Shown here one piece after another: positions 48,571-57,226 of a stretch of DNA of 64,000 nt. Position 1 is the first letter of the stretch; the number at the start of each line of letters is the position of its first letter. Position numbers and translations under genes: made by a program. Origin of the DNA: Grimontia indica (GTDB taxonomy: Bacteria > Pseudomonadota > Gammaproteobacteria > Enterobacterales > Vibrionaceae); contig NZ_ANFM02000052.1 in assembly GCF_000333895.2 (NCBI RefSeq), positions 1 through 64,000 on the forward strand. Direction: 5' to 3'. Under the pieces are notes generated by a model. The model was given only the letters and a program-made list of their open reading frames with translations. It did not search any database and was not told the origin of the DNA.

Positions 48571-49635
48571 TTACTTGTGGTAAGGCTTGGAAAGCTCGTG
48601 TACCGCATCCACAAACACACCTGCATTTTCAGGCGGCACATCCAAGTGAATGCCGTGACCCAGGTTGAACACATGGCCAGTGCCGTTGCCGAAACCTTCC
48701 AGAATCGTCGCCACTTCCTGACGAATACGCTCTGGTGATGCGTAAAGCATGGATGGGTCCATGTTGCCTTGCAGCGCCACTTTGTCACCGATGCGGCGTT
48801 TGGCGTCAGCCATATCAATGGTCCAGTCCAGACCCACACCATCACAGCCTGTTGCCGCGATTTTCTCCAGCCACATCCCGCCGTTTTTGGTGAACAGGGT
48901 GACTGGTACGCGACGACCATCGTTTTCACGGATCAGGCCATCAACAATCTTGTGCATGTATTGCAGCGAGAAGTCGTTGTAATCACGCGGGGTCAGCACA
49001 CCGCCCCAAGTATCAAAGACCATTACTGACTGTGCACCCGCTTTGATTTGCGCATTCAGGTACTCAATCACGCTGTCTGCCAGCTTATCCAGCAACAGGT
49101 GCAGGGTTTGTGGCTCGGCGTACATCATCTTTTTGATTTTGGTGAAAGCTTTTGAGCTGCCGCCTTCAACCATATAAGTCGCCAATGTCCATGGGCTGCC
49201 AGAGAAACCAATCAGCGGCACTTTACCTTCCAGACCTTTGCGGATAGTGCGAACGGCATTCATCACATATTGCAGTTCACCTTCCGGATCTGGCAGACCG
49301 ATTTTTTCTACGTCAGCTTTACAGGTGATTGGGCGCTCGAATTTCGGGCCTTCGCCAGTTTCGAAGTAAAGGCCCAGACCCATCGCATCTGGAATGGTCA
49401 GAATATCGGAGAACAGAATAGCCGCGTCCAGATCGTAGCGACGCAGCGGCTGAAGGGTCACTTCACACGCCAGCTCAGCATTTTTACACAATGACATAAA
49501 GTCGCCAGCTTCCGCGCGGGTTGCCTTGTACTCAGGCAGATAGCGGCCAGCCTGACGCATCATCCATACCGGTGTGTAATCTACCGGTTCCTTCAACAGC
49601 GCACGCAAATAGCGGTCATTCTTTAGTTCTGTCAT
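48571..49635 (-). CDS. hemE: Uroporphyrinogen decarboxylase
   Basis: Decarboxylates uroporphyrinogen III to coproporphyrinogen III in haem synthesis. The 354-residue protein has the family motifs [16 protein letters not shown] (about 21-36) and [17 protein letters not shown] (about 145). AGGATG precedes the ATG. In relatives it is close to nudC; here about 9.7 kb of accessory genes separate the two. Confidence 0.97.
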   Translation of the reverse strand: MTELKNDRYLRALLKEPVDYTPVWMMRQAGRYLPEYKATRAEAGDFMSLCKNAELACEVTLQPLRRYDLDAAILFSDILTIPDAMGLGLYFETGEGPKFERPITCKADVEKIGLPDPEGELQYVMNAVRTIRKGLEGKVPLIGFSGSPWTLATYMVEGGSSKAFTKIKKMMYAEPQTLHLLLDKLADSVIEYLNAQIKAGAQSVMVFDTWGGVLTPRDYNDFSLQYMHKIVDGLIRENDGRRVPVTLFTKNGGMWLEKIAATGCDGVGLDWTIDMADAKRRIGDKVALQGNMDPSMLYASPERIRQEVATILEGFGNGTGHVFNLGHGIHLDVPPENAGVFVDAVHELSKPYHK

Positions 49636-49744
49636 CGTCTACATCCTGCAAATTTGGTGGCGGTATTGTACCACCCTCGGAGGACAACAAAAGACACCCT
49701 TTGTGGAGGCGATCATAAATATTGTCTCTAGTGATACCGTACAT

Positions 49745-49853
49745 TTGCCGGATCTTTAATGACATGTTAAATATTTGCACAAATAACAAAATGTCTGACA
49801 GACACTACCCATAATCGCATCTTACCCCCGCCTCCCTACGGCGGGTTTTTTTT
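49745..49853 (+). ncRNA. Candidate small RNA with orphan terminator
   Basis: A strong Rho-independent terminator (CCCGCC 49827-49832, GGCGGG 49840-49845, then T8) lies on the plus strand, but no plus-strand gene ends before it; hemE is on the other strand. TTGCCG (49745-49750) and TTAAAT (49767-49772) with a 16-bp spacer could be a promoter, giving an RNA of about 75 bases from near 49779. A second hairpin (TGTCTGACAGACA) is inside. There is no ORF of interest. Confidence 0.45.
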
Positions 49854-49876
49854 GCCTATTACCCCCCTCCCTGTTG

Positions 49877-49904
49877 CGACACCTGAAGCGCGACACCTGT
49901 TGCA
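49877..49904 (+). promoter_or_regulatory. AcoR-type upstream activator element of the PQQ operon
   Basis: CGACACCTG occurs twice (49877-49885 and 49891-49899). The second lies in CGACACCTGTTGCA (49891-49904), which matches 13 of 14 positions of an element upstream of acoX (55024-55037). Placement about 60-90 bp before a -24/-12 promoter suits an enhancer site for the sigma-54 activator encoded nearby. Confidence 0.6.
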
Positions 49905-49936
49905 TTCTGCTTCATCACCCTGACCAAGCAACCAAT

Positions 49937-49949
49937 TAACCGATTGATT
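49937..49949 (-). promoter_or_regulatory. IHF-like site in PQQ operon promoter
   Basis: On the minus strand this reads AATCAATCGGTTA, a full match to the IHF core WATCAANNNNTTR. It lies between the enhancer-like element and the sigma-54 promoter, the usual place for DNA bending. Confidence 0.6.
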
Positions 49950-49966
49950 TAAAACAACACTCATGT

Positions 49967-49982
49967 TGGCACTTTACTTGCG
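49967..49982 (+). promoter_or_regulatory. Sigma-54 promoter of PQQ dehydrogenase operon
   Basis: TGGCAC-N5-TTGCG matches the RpoN -24/-12 consensus TGGCAC-N5-TTGC with correct spacing (GG to GC, 10 bp). The -12 element lies about 37 bp before the start codon. Confidence 0.8.
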
Positions 49983-50018
49983 ATAGGCGAGCAAACCCAT
50001 TGCAAAGGATGCAAAGTG

Positions 50019-51683
50019 ATGACAAAAAATGCCACCTACTCATATTGGCTTGCTCTCCCCCTGCTATTCCTGCTGGCCATTTATTTTATTCCACCAGCTA
50101 ACGCTGCAACATCAGACAGCGACTGGCCAAAATACCATCGACTGGATAATGGCTGGCGATACAGTCCTTTGTCAGACATCAATAAAGCCAATGTGGACAA
50201 ACTCAAGGTGGCATGGATTCACCAGCCCGGGGACATTCAACATGGCTTACAGGCCACCCCTATTGTCCTTGATGGTGTCATTTATTACGTGGCAGCCAAT
50301 AACAATGTCTATGCCGTGGATGGCGAAACAGGCGAAACACTGTGGCACTACCAGCCTGAACTCGACCCTATTGTGACCAGAGTGTTTTATCAAGCCGCCA
50401 GCCGCGGTGTGACGGTAGGGCATGGCATGGTTTATCTTGGCACTCTGGATGGACGTTTTATCGCCCTCAACCAGAAAACGGGTAAGCCCGTCTGGAAGCG
50501 CAAAATTACGGACCTGAAATCCTGCTACGGTTGCCTGTTTTCATCACCACCACAACTGGCGGGCGAGGTGCTGTATGGCGGAACAACAGGCGGCGACCAG
50601 CCTCAGCGGGGAAAAATTTATGCGGTCAATGCCCTTAACGGCCAACCGATTTGGGAGTTTGACACCATCAGTGATGATCCTGAAAGCTGGCCGGGCGACA
50701 CAGGGAATGTCGGAGGCGGCGGAGCGTGGATGCCGGGTGTGTACGACGAGAAAACCGACCTCATCCATATTGGAACCTCCAACGCTGCCCCGGATTTTTT
50801 TGGTGAAGTGCGCAAAGGTGACAACAAATACACTGCGTCCTTACTGGCGATTGAAGCCAAGACCGGGAAGTTGAAATGGTTCTTTCAGGAGGTTCCTCAC
50901 GATGTCTGGGACTATGACTCGGCGTATGAAATTGTCACCATTGAACACGAAAACCGGGATGTCATTTTCCATCTCAACAAAGGAGGATTCGTTTACGTTC
51001 TGGATAAAAAGACTGGCAAGCCTGTTAATATCTGGCCCCTTTCACAAACCTACAACTGGGTCGAATCAGTCAATCCAAAAACCGGAGAGTTGATAGGTCG
51101 CAACGAGCCTAAACTGGGTGAAGAAAAAGTTCTCTGCCCTTACCTTCTCGGTGCGCGCAGTTGGAACCACGGTGCCTATAGTCCGAAAACTGGGCTCTTG
51201 TATACCAATGCAATGGAAGTCTGTAACAAGATCATCGCCGCAGAGCAAAATCCCGAGAAAATTGGCATATCAGGTCTCTATCTAGGTGTTTCCCTGTTGG
51301 AAGCCGTAGCCCCACCGAATCAAAAAGCCAGTGCCCGACTCGATGCCCGCGACCCCATCACGGGTGAAGTCCGTTGGAGTGTTAATTATCCCATTCCTGG
51401 TTTAGGCAGTGTTTTAGCCACTGCAGGCGGGTTGGTTTTTAACGGAGATGTGTTTGGCAAAGTGTTCGCTTATGACGCTACTAACGGTGATGAATTGTGG
51501 TCTTTCAACACAGGGTCTGGTATTCGCTCAGGGATAATCAGTTACGGAAAAAATGGAAAACAATATCTACTCGTGCCAAGTGGCTTTGGCTCCCACGCCC
51601 CAGGCTTTATGGCAAGTGCGTTTCCTGAAGTCTCCGGCCTGCCCGGCGGGGCGGCGCTTATCGCATTCAGCATCGACAAATAA
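50019..51683 (+). CDS. PQQ-dependent alcohol dehydrogenase, periplasmic
   Basis: An eight-bladed quinoprotein of 554 residues with a signal peptide (about 1-29, cleaved after ANA). Blade motifs such as AVDGETGETLWHY and ALNQKTGKPVWK repeat. Catalytic Asp is in PHDVWDYDSAYE (about residue 298). The residue two positions later is also Asp, as in lanthanide-dependent enzymes. The Ca/Ln-ligand Asn is in GTSNAAPDF. The vicinal Cys-Cys usual near residue 124 is replaced by Phe-Tyr; Cys-x-x-Cys (169 and 172) lies further on. The Glu ligand of the GGEYG-type motif appears replaced (GGTTGG). The start is ATG; a GTG lies 3 bp upstream. Substrate: an alcohol, perhaps 2,3-butanediol. Confidence 0.88.
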   Translation: MTKNATYSYWLALPLLFLLAIYFIPPANAATSDSDWPKYHRLDNGWRYSPLSDINKANVDKLKVAWIHQPGDIQHGLQATPIVLDGVIYYVAANNNVYAVDGETGETLWHYQPELDPIVTRVFYQAASRGVTVGHGMVYLGTLDGRFIALNQKTGKPVWKRKITDLKSCYGCLFSSPPQLAGEVLYGGTTGGDQPQRGKIYAVNALNGQPIWEFDTISDDPESWPGDTGNVGGGGAWMPGVYDEKTDLIHIGTSNAAPDFFGEVRKGDNKYTASLLAIEAKTGKLKWFFQEVPHDVWDYDSAYEIVTIEHENRDVIFHLNKGGFVYVLDKKTGKPVNIWPLSQTYNWVESVNPKTGELIGRNEPKLGEEKVLCPYLLGARSWNHGAYSPKTGLLYTNAMEVCNKIIAAEQNPEKIGISGLYLGVSLLEAVAPPNQKASARLDARDPITGEVRWSVNYPIPGLGSVLATAGGLVFNGDVFGKVFAYDATNGDELWSFNTGSGIRSGIISYGKNGKQYLLVPSGFGSHAPGFMASAFPEVSGLPGGAALIAFSIDK

Positions 51684-51695
51684 GGAGAATTTGCG

Positions 51696-52094
51696 ATGAA
51701 TAGGCCATTTACTTCCAACGCTCTAGGGCAATGTTTAGCATTGATAGGACTGGTATTGATGCTGCTCCTATCCAATGAAGCAATTGCTGTCGCCGTGCCA
51801 ATCACACAGGAATCACCACTAAACATCCCCACCTTTGCTGCCGAAATAAAGCAGGGAGAAATCCGCTTCTACCAGAATTGTGCCTACTGCCATGGCGCAA
51901 AAGGAATTGGCGGGAAGTCTAAAAAGCTGCAATGCCGTGACTTTGAGGGTGATTACCTGTTTGACACCATTTCAAATGGGCTCCGAAGGGGCAGTCAGTT
52001 CATGCCCCCTTGGGGCGATACGTTTTCCGAGTCTGAACGGCTGGAGCTGGTCGCGTATATTCTTTCACTTCGCACCTTAGAGACCTGTCAGTGA
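51696..52094 (+). CDS. Periplasmic cytochrome c, electron acceptor of the PQQ enzyme
   Basis: A 132-residue secreted mono-haem cytochrome c. The signal peptide covers about residues 1-32, the haem motif CAYCH is at 62-66, and a Met candidate axial ligand is in SQFMPPWG (about 103). Two further cysteines (80 and 131) could form a disulfide. It lies 12 bp after the dehydrogenase, like cytochrome cL/XoxG, and its stop overlaps the next start (GTGA). It would carry electrons from PQQH2 to the oxidase. Confidence 0.88.
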   Translation: MNRPFTSNALGQCLALIGLVLMLLLSNEAIAVAVPITQESPLNIPTFAAEIKQGEIRFYQNCAYCHGAKGIGGKSKKLQCRDFEGDYLFDTISNGLRRGSQFMPPWGDTFSESERLELVAYILSLRTLETCQ

Positions 52095-52960
52095 AACCCA
52101 TTTCAAAAAAGTACCTCCTTTGGCTGGTGATTGGCGGGCTATGGGCGATATCGCCCATAGCCCGTCCTTTTTCCCTTCTGGAGTCAGTGCAGCAAGCAGG
52201 GCTCCTTACCGTCTGTGCCTCCCGTGAGGCTCTCCCCCTTTCTGGCGAAGACAGCCCCAAAGGCGCATTCATTGAGATTGCCGAAGCGGTGGCCAAAGCA
52301 TGGCATGTATCCCTGTCCGTTGAATGGATCTGGGCAAGGTATCAGATACGAAAGTCCGACTGCCAATTGATACTCGGTGTTGCGCTGGCACAAAATCCAC
52401 AAACCCATGCCCGCTTTGCCCCAGCGCTACTTGAGCATAATCTTGTTTGGGTGCAGGCTGTGCCGAACTCCTATGAACTTGCCTCACTCCCAGACAACCT
52501 GCGAGTTGCAGTCTCTTCAGGGTCAGCCGCCCACCGGAAAATGCTGGAGCATCTGCCAAACAATCAACTCAGGGTAGGATTCGGCAATGACCAAGATATG
52601 CTGAGCGCAGTTATGGCTGGTGACGTGGATATGGCTATCGTCTCGAATCTCTCGTTTTCATGGTTTATCCATCAGTTGGCCAATAATAAGGGGCGGTTAC
52701 GCGCTTCGCCATTTCCTGACACTGAGCAGGTCATTTCCTATCCCATGACCATAAGTATCCGCCATGCTGACTCGCTGGACGAGTCAGATGTTCGTGAAGT
52801 ACTAGAGAATTTGGAAGAAAGTGGCACGCTAACCGAGATTTTAAGCCAGTATGGTCTGACATTGAGCCCAAGGTTTTCAGACGCCGATGCCAGCCTCCCC
52901 CGCCAATATCAGGAACCTATTGGGAAGTCGCCTCGCCACAACATCATTACTGGTCAATAA
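52091..52960 (+). CDS. Periplasmic solute-binding-like protein (XoxJ/MoxJ-like)
   Basis: A 289-residue secreted protein of the family-3 solute-binding fold. The signal peptide ends near residue 26 (ISPIARPFS). LLTVCASREALPLSGED begins the mature fold, and hallmarks such as LRVAVSSGSAAHRKMLEHLP and DMAIVSNLSFSWFI follow. It starts at GTG, overlapping the cytochrome stop. Position after a PQQ-dehydrogenase and cytochrome c is that of XoxJ/MoxJ, which are thought to help assemble or activate the dehydrogenase. There is no permease or ATPase gene, so classic ABC import is unlikely. Confidence 0.8.
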   Translation: MKPISKKYLLWLVIGGLWAISPIARPFSLLESVQQAGLLTVCASREALPLSGEDSPKGAFIEIAEAVAKAWHVSLSVEWIWARYQIRKSDCQLILGVALAQNPQTHARFAPALLEHNLVWVQAVPNSYELASLPDNLRVAVSSGSAAHRKMLEHLPNNQLRVGFGNDQDMLSAVMAGDVDMAIVSNLSFSWFIHQLANNKGRLRASPFPDTEQVISYPMTISIRHADSLDESDVREVLENLEESGTLTEILSQYGLTLSPRFSDADASLPRQYQEPIGKSPRHNIITGQ

Positions 52961-52967
52961 CGTTGAA

Positions 52968-54875
52968 TTAGCGTTTCCCTTGCGGTTGGTAGTGACGCCC
53001 GATTCTCTCTTTTTTCATCCTGCGATGGATAGTGGATCGATCCACTCCCAAAGCACGGGCAGTTTCTGAAATGTTCCAGTTGTAGGCTTCCAGTGTTGCC
53101 AACAGCTCTTGCGTGACGGAGGAAACACACTGTGGCCGCCCTAACCCTGTTTTAATCTCTTCGGGTAAATGCTCTGGCTGGATTTCACCCTCAACACAAA
53201 ATGCCAACGCGAAGCGGAGCGTATTCTCTAGCTCCCTGATATTGCCCGGCCATGAGTACTTTTCAAGCAGATCGCCCGCCAGTGTTGAAACGTGTACTGG
53301 CTTATCTGTCAGTCCCGTTAGAATCTGTCCCGCCAACCACAATATATCCGAGCGCTCGCGCAGGGCGGGAATTGTAAGGGTCGCTCCGTTGATGCGATAG
53401 AAAAGGTCTTCCCTAAAACTGCCATTACTTACCAGATCTGGCAAAGCTTTATGAGTAGCTGCAAGCACCCGGAATGACACAGGGATCGCTTTGGTCGCTC
53501 CCACTGGAAGCAACTCTCTTTCGGCGAGAACCCTGAGTAACCTTGCCTGAAGCGACAAGGGCATATCCCCAATTTCATCCAAAAACAGGGTGCCGTTGTT
53601 GGCCTGTTCAATCAGCCCTCTTTTGCCTTTGCTGCGCGCGCCGGTAAAGGCACCGTCTGCATAACCAAAGAGCTCGCTTTCAATCAGACTTTCGGGGATC
53701 GCTGCACAATTGATGGCAATGAAAGGGCCGGATTTGCGTGACGAACTCTCATGAATGGCTTTAGCCAAAAACTCCTTCCCTGTGCCGGTTTCCCCGTTCA
53801 GCAGAAGTGGCAAGTCCGACATTGATAGCGTGGTCGCTTTGATTGCCAAATCCGCCATCTTGGCATCATCACCATAAAGCGATGCCAAACTGCCACTCAC
53901 GACTTTTTTGCGCCGCTGTATTGAAGAAGGCTGCGGGGCTATAGCATGGGCAAACCACAAATCACCATGAATGGTGGCCAGCAACCTTTCTTCCGTGGGA
54001 AGTGCACGGCTGAGCGCGGGAAGCTCATTGATATCGAGATTGAAAAAGTCCGACAGCAAGCAGCCTAGTATTGCGTGTGGTTGCCGCCAGTCATTGCCTT
54101 TAATCCGCGAAAGCAGGCGTTGGGTACTATGTGTCATCCCAATAATCCGGCCTTCCGCATCCACCGCCATCGCGCATTCAGGGTCGACATCCAAAAACGC
54201 CGGAGATTGACTGAGCCGGATTATCCAGTCCCGCCTGAAGGTATTCATCAACGACGCCATCTCGATGCGACGCGTGCAGGAAGTGACAAGCTGCAAGGTC
54301 AATGCCTGGCTGGCTTTGGGCTCAGGGCTTTGGAGCGCAGAGATATCGAGCACAGCAGCAAGTGAACCGTCTACATCGTAAATAGGCGCAGCCGTGCAGG
54401 AGAGTGGCGAATGCGTGGCATCAAAGTGATCGCTCTGGTGCACCGTCAACGCTTCCCCGGTGTAGATACAGGAGCCCACACCACAGGTTCCTGCCCGCGC
54501 TTCAGACCACTCTGCCCCAAGGTAAAGCCCGGCTTTTTTGAGCTCCCAAGTGAGCGATGCATCACCCTGATAATCGACAGTGACTCCCTCAGCATCGGTC
54601 AGCATCAACACATAACCATGATCAGCCACCTGGTGATACAAGGCATCGAGTCCGTACTTTGCCGTGCGAATAAGCTTATCTAGCCGTTCCCTATGCTCCT
54701 TGAGCTGGGTATGGGGAACAATATATGCCTCCTGCATCACCACAGGATCAAGGTGATAATCGTCGATACACCGTGTCCAAGACGTGGCAATGACATCGTC
54801 ACGGGATGTTTGACTCCCTTCAATAACGCTTTGCACTTCCTTGATGTGTTCACTGACTCGCATAGTGACTGCCAT
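52968..54875 (-). CDS. acoR: AcoR-like sigma-54 transcriptional activator
   Basis: A 635-residue enhancer-binding protein. The N-terminal GAF-containing sensor (about 60-200, EWSEARAGTCGVGSCIYTGE) fits acetoin-responsive AcoR. The AAA+ domain has Walker A GETGTGKE (361-368), sigma-54 contact loop GAFTGA (408-413), Walker B LFLDEIGD (430-437) and a second region with RVLAATHK. The C-terminal Fis-type HTH is near 600-622 (ISETARALGVDRSTIHRRM). AGGAG lies 9 bp before the ATG. It is divergent from acoX and convergent with the PQQ operon, flanked by two sigma-54 promoters that share an upstream element. Confidence 0.9.
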   Translation of the reverse strand: MAVTMRVSEHIKEVQSVIEGSQTSRDDVIATSWTRCIDDYHLDPVVMQEAYIVPHTQLKEHRERLDKLIRTAKYGLDALYHQVADHGYVLMLTDAEGVTVDYQGDASLTWELKKAGLYLGAEWSEARAGTCGVGSCIYTGEALTVHQSDHFDATHSPLSCTAAPIYDVDGSLAAVLDISALQSPEPKASQALTLQLVTSCTRRIEMASLMNTFRRDWIIRLSQSPAFLDVDPECAMAVDAEGRIIGMTHSTQRLLSRIKGNDWRQPHAILGCLLSDFFNLDINELPALSRALPTEERLLATIHGDLWFAHAIAPQPSSIQRRKKVVSGSLASLYGDDAKMADLAIKATTLSMSDLPLLLNGETGTGKEFLAKAIHESSSRKSGPFIAINCAAIPESLIESELFGYADGAFTGARSKGKRGLIEQANNGTLFLDEIGDMPLSLQARLLRVLAERELLPVGATKAIPVSFRVLAATHKALPDLVSNGSFREDLFYRINGATLTIPALRERSDILWLAGQILTGLTDKPVHVSTLAGDLLEKYSWPGNIRELENTLRFALAFCVEGEIQPEHLPEEIKTGLGRPQCVSSVTQELLATLEAYNWNISETARALGVDRSTIHRRMKKERIGRHYQPQGKR

Positions 54876-55023
54876 ATGCTACCGCTCCTGTCATTTGGTT
54901 AATTATTAACCAACAACAAAACAGTCATACAACTCTGTACAACGATAAAGCCGACTTTCCTGCTCCGATTTCTCACTCACAACACAGAATTTATTTCCCT
55001 GTGACATCCACTACCTGATAACG

Positions 55024-55037
55024 CCACACCTGTTGCA
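55024..55037 (+). promoter_or_regulatory. AcoR-type upstream activator element of the aco operon
   Basis: CCACACCTGTTGCA differs at one position from CGACACCTGTTGCA in the PQQ operon promoter (49891-49904). It lies 86 bp upstream of the -24 box, a normal enhancer distance. Confidence 0.6.
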
Positions 55038-55081
55038 CGCCGAGGCATCAGTGCCACACATCACCGTAAGAATAAAAACAG

Positions 55082-55094
55082 TAAAACCATGATA
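55082..55094 (-). promoter_or_regulatory. IHF-like site in aco promoter
   Basis: On the minus strand TATCATGGTTTTA fits the IHF core WATCARNNNNTTR except for one position. It lies between enhancer element and sigma-54 promoter. Confidence 0.45.
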
Positions 55095-55122
55095 TTTATG
55101 AATATATTCAAGAGTCACTGGT

Positions 55123-55138
55123 TGGCACGCATCTTGTT
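55123..55138 (+). promoter_or_regulatory. Sigma-54 promoter of acoXABC
   Basis: TGGCAC-N5-TTGTT (55123-55138) fits the -24/-12 consensus with GG-N10-GT, only the final C being off. It lies about 30 bp before the acoX start. Confidence 0.72.
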
Positions 55139-55167
55139 CAGTCCCTTCCACCAGCCAAGGATGAGGA

Positions 55168-56226
55168 ATGACTGTGACAGGATTGACAGTAGGGATCATT
55201 GCCAACCCCATTTCTGCCCGCGATATTCGCCGGGTGATTGCCAAAGGCGCAAACCTGCAACTGACAGACAGAGCCAACATGGTACTTCGCATTCTGACAG
55301 GACTTGCTCAGGGTGGCGTTGAGCATGTGGTGATGATGCCAGAACGGGCTGGCCTTAGAACGCATATAGAACGTGGATTACATCAGGCTTCGCTGGATAG
55401 TTTCCGAATGCCAGATGTGCGCTGGCTCTCCATGCCTGTTTCATCCACGGCGCAGGATACCCTTGATGCCAGCCATGCCATGCGCGAACTCGGTGTTTCC
55501 GCGATTGTCGTTCTTGGCGGAGACGGTACTCACCGTCTGGTGGTCAAAGCCTGTGGAAACATTCCCATTTCAGGCGTTTCCAGCGGCACCAATAATGCCT
55601 TTCCACCACTGACAGAGCCCACCATCACCGGCATCGCCACAGGCCTTGCAGTATCAGGGAGAATTCCACCCTCTCAGGCTTTTGAAGCCAATAAACTACT
55701 GGAAGTGAGGGTTAACAACACCCCTGACATTGCCCTTGTCGATGCCGCTATCGTGCAGGAGCGTTTTGTCGGTGCCCGCGCTGTCTGGCGGCCAGAAAGC
55801 CTTCGAGAGCTGTTTGTTACCTTTGCCGACCCATCACTGATTGGGCTTTCTTCCATTGCCGGTCTAATCCAGCCCATCGCACGCAAAGCGCCTATGGGCA
55901 TGCACCTTACGTTTACCCGTCCACAAGAAGCACTTTATTCCGTCAATGCGCCACTCGCTCCCGGATTGCTGACGCCAGTTCATATTGAGCACAGCCAGCT
56001 TTTTGAACCCGATTTACTCATTACGCCTGTCAGCCAGCAGGGCTCTTTCGCCCTCGACGGCGAGCGGGAACTGCCATTTGGCCCTGACGATAAAGTCTCA
56101 GTCACCCTCAAACATGACGCTTTCAACACGGTCGATGTGCCGCGCTGTATGACCTTTGCCGCTGAGCATGGCCTGCTTCGCTTTCCATCGACACACACAA
56201 CGACAACATTAAGGAGAAACTCATGA
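55168..56226 (+). CDS. acoX: AcoX, acetoin-catabolism NAD-kinase-like protein
   Basis: A 352-residue protein of the ATP-NAD kinase-like fold. The GGDGT motif (VVLGGDGTHRLV, about residue 118) and SGTNNAFP are the diagnostic features of AcoX. It leads the acoXABC operon. Its function in acetoin catabolism is not known, although its gene is regularly found with acoABC. The stop overlaps acoA by 4 bp (ATGA). Confidence 0.9.
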   Translation: MTVTGLTVGIIANPISARDIRRVIAKGANLQLTDRANMVLRILTGLAQGGVEHVVMMPERAGLRTHIERGLHQASLDSFRMPDVRWLSMPVSSTAQDTLDASHAMRELGVSAIVVLGGDGTHRLVVKACGNIPISGVSSGTNNAFPPLTEPTITGIATGLAVSGRIPPSQAFEANKLLEVRVNNTPDIALVDAAIVQERFVGARAVWRPESLRELFVTFADPSLIGLSSIAGLIQPIARKAPMGMHLTFTRPQEALYSVNAPLAPGLLTPVHIEHSQLFEPDLLITPVSQQGSFALDGERELPFGPDDKVSVTLKHDAFNTVDVPRCMTFAAEHGLLRFPSTHTTTTLRRNS

Positions 56227-57212
56227 GTGATAATCCATTTCCACTCTCTCGTGAACAGTTGCTGGACGCATACCGGATGATGAAAACCATCCGCGATTTC
56301 GAAGAGCGCTTGCACGTCGATTTTTCCCGTGGCGACATTCCGGGTTTTGTACACCTCTATGCTGGTGAAGAAGCCACGGCCGTTGGCATCATGATGCATT
56401 TGAATGACAACGACCGCATCGCTTCCACTCACCGCGGACACGGTCACTGCATTGCCAAAGGCGTGGACGTGCACGGTATGATGGCCGAAATCTATGGCAA
56501 GGAAACCGGGTCCTGTCGCGGCAAAGGCGGCTCAATGCACATTGCGGATTTATCCAAAGGCATGATGGGCGCCAATGGCATTCTAGGTGCTGGCTCCCCA
56601 TTAGTATGTGGCGCCGCCCTTGCCGCAAAACACCTTGGCCACGGCGGTGTGGGCATCAGCTTTACCGGTGATGGCGCATCCAACCAGGGCACCTTTCTGG
56701 AAAGCTTAAACCTTGCTGCCGTCTGGCAACTCCCAACCATTTTTGTGATTGAAAACAATGGTTATGCGGAATCAACCTCCGTGGATTGGGCGGTAGCCTG
56801 TGACTCCTATGTCGACCGCGCAACTGGCTTTGGACTGCCGGGCGTCACTGTCGATGGCACGGATTTCTTCGCTGTTTATGAAGCCGCTGGAGAAGTCATC
56901 AAACGCGCCAGAAACGGCGGTGGCCCCTCCATGCTCGAGTGCAAAATGGTGCGCTTTTTTGGCCATTTTGAGGGGGATGCCCAGACCTACCGGGCTGACG
57001 GCGAAGTGGAAGATATCCGTACCAACCGCTGTTGCCTGAAACTCTTCCGCCAGCGCGTGGAAGAAACTGGCCTTATCAACGCTGACGAATTCAACACCAT
57101 TGATGGCGAAGTGGCCGCACTTATCGAAGATGCCGTTCGCGCTGCGATTGATGCGCCACAACCACCAGCAAGTGCCCTACTGACGGATGTTTACGTCAGC
57201 TATTCAGAATAA
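56223..57212 (+). CDS. acoA: Acetoin dehydrogenase E1 component, alpha subunit
   Basis: Thiamine-diphosphate-dependent E1 alpha subunit that cleaves acetoin to acetaldehyde and a hydroxyethyl group passed to lipoate. The 329-residue protein has the TPP motif GDGASNQGTFLESLNLAAVWQLPTIFVIENN (in part), a GHGHCIAKG region and the GSMHIADLSKGMMGANGILG stretch. It overlaps acoX by 4 bp and precedes acoB by 14 bp. Alternatives (2-oxoacid dehydrogenases) are excluded by the acoX/acoC context. Confidence 0.93.
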   Translation: MSDNPFPLSREQLLDAYRMMKTIRDFEERLHVDFSRGDIPGFVHLYAGEEATAVGIMMHLNDNDRIASTHRGHGHCIAKGVDVHGMMAEIYGKETGSCRGKGGSMHIADLSKGMMGANGILGAGSPLVCGAALAAKHLGHGGVGISFTGDGASNQGTFLESLNLAAVWQLPTIFVIENNGYAESTSVDWAVACDSYVDRATGFGLPGVTVDGTDFFAVYEAAGEVIKRARNGGGPSMLECKMVRFFGHFEGDAQTYRADGEVEDIRTNRCCLKLFRQRVEETGLINADEFNTIDGEVAALIEDAVRAAIDAPQPPASALLTDVYVSYSE

Positions 57213-57226
57213 CAAGGAGAGTGATG

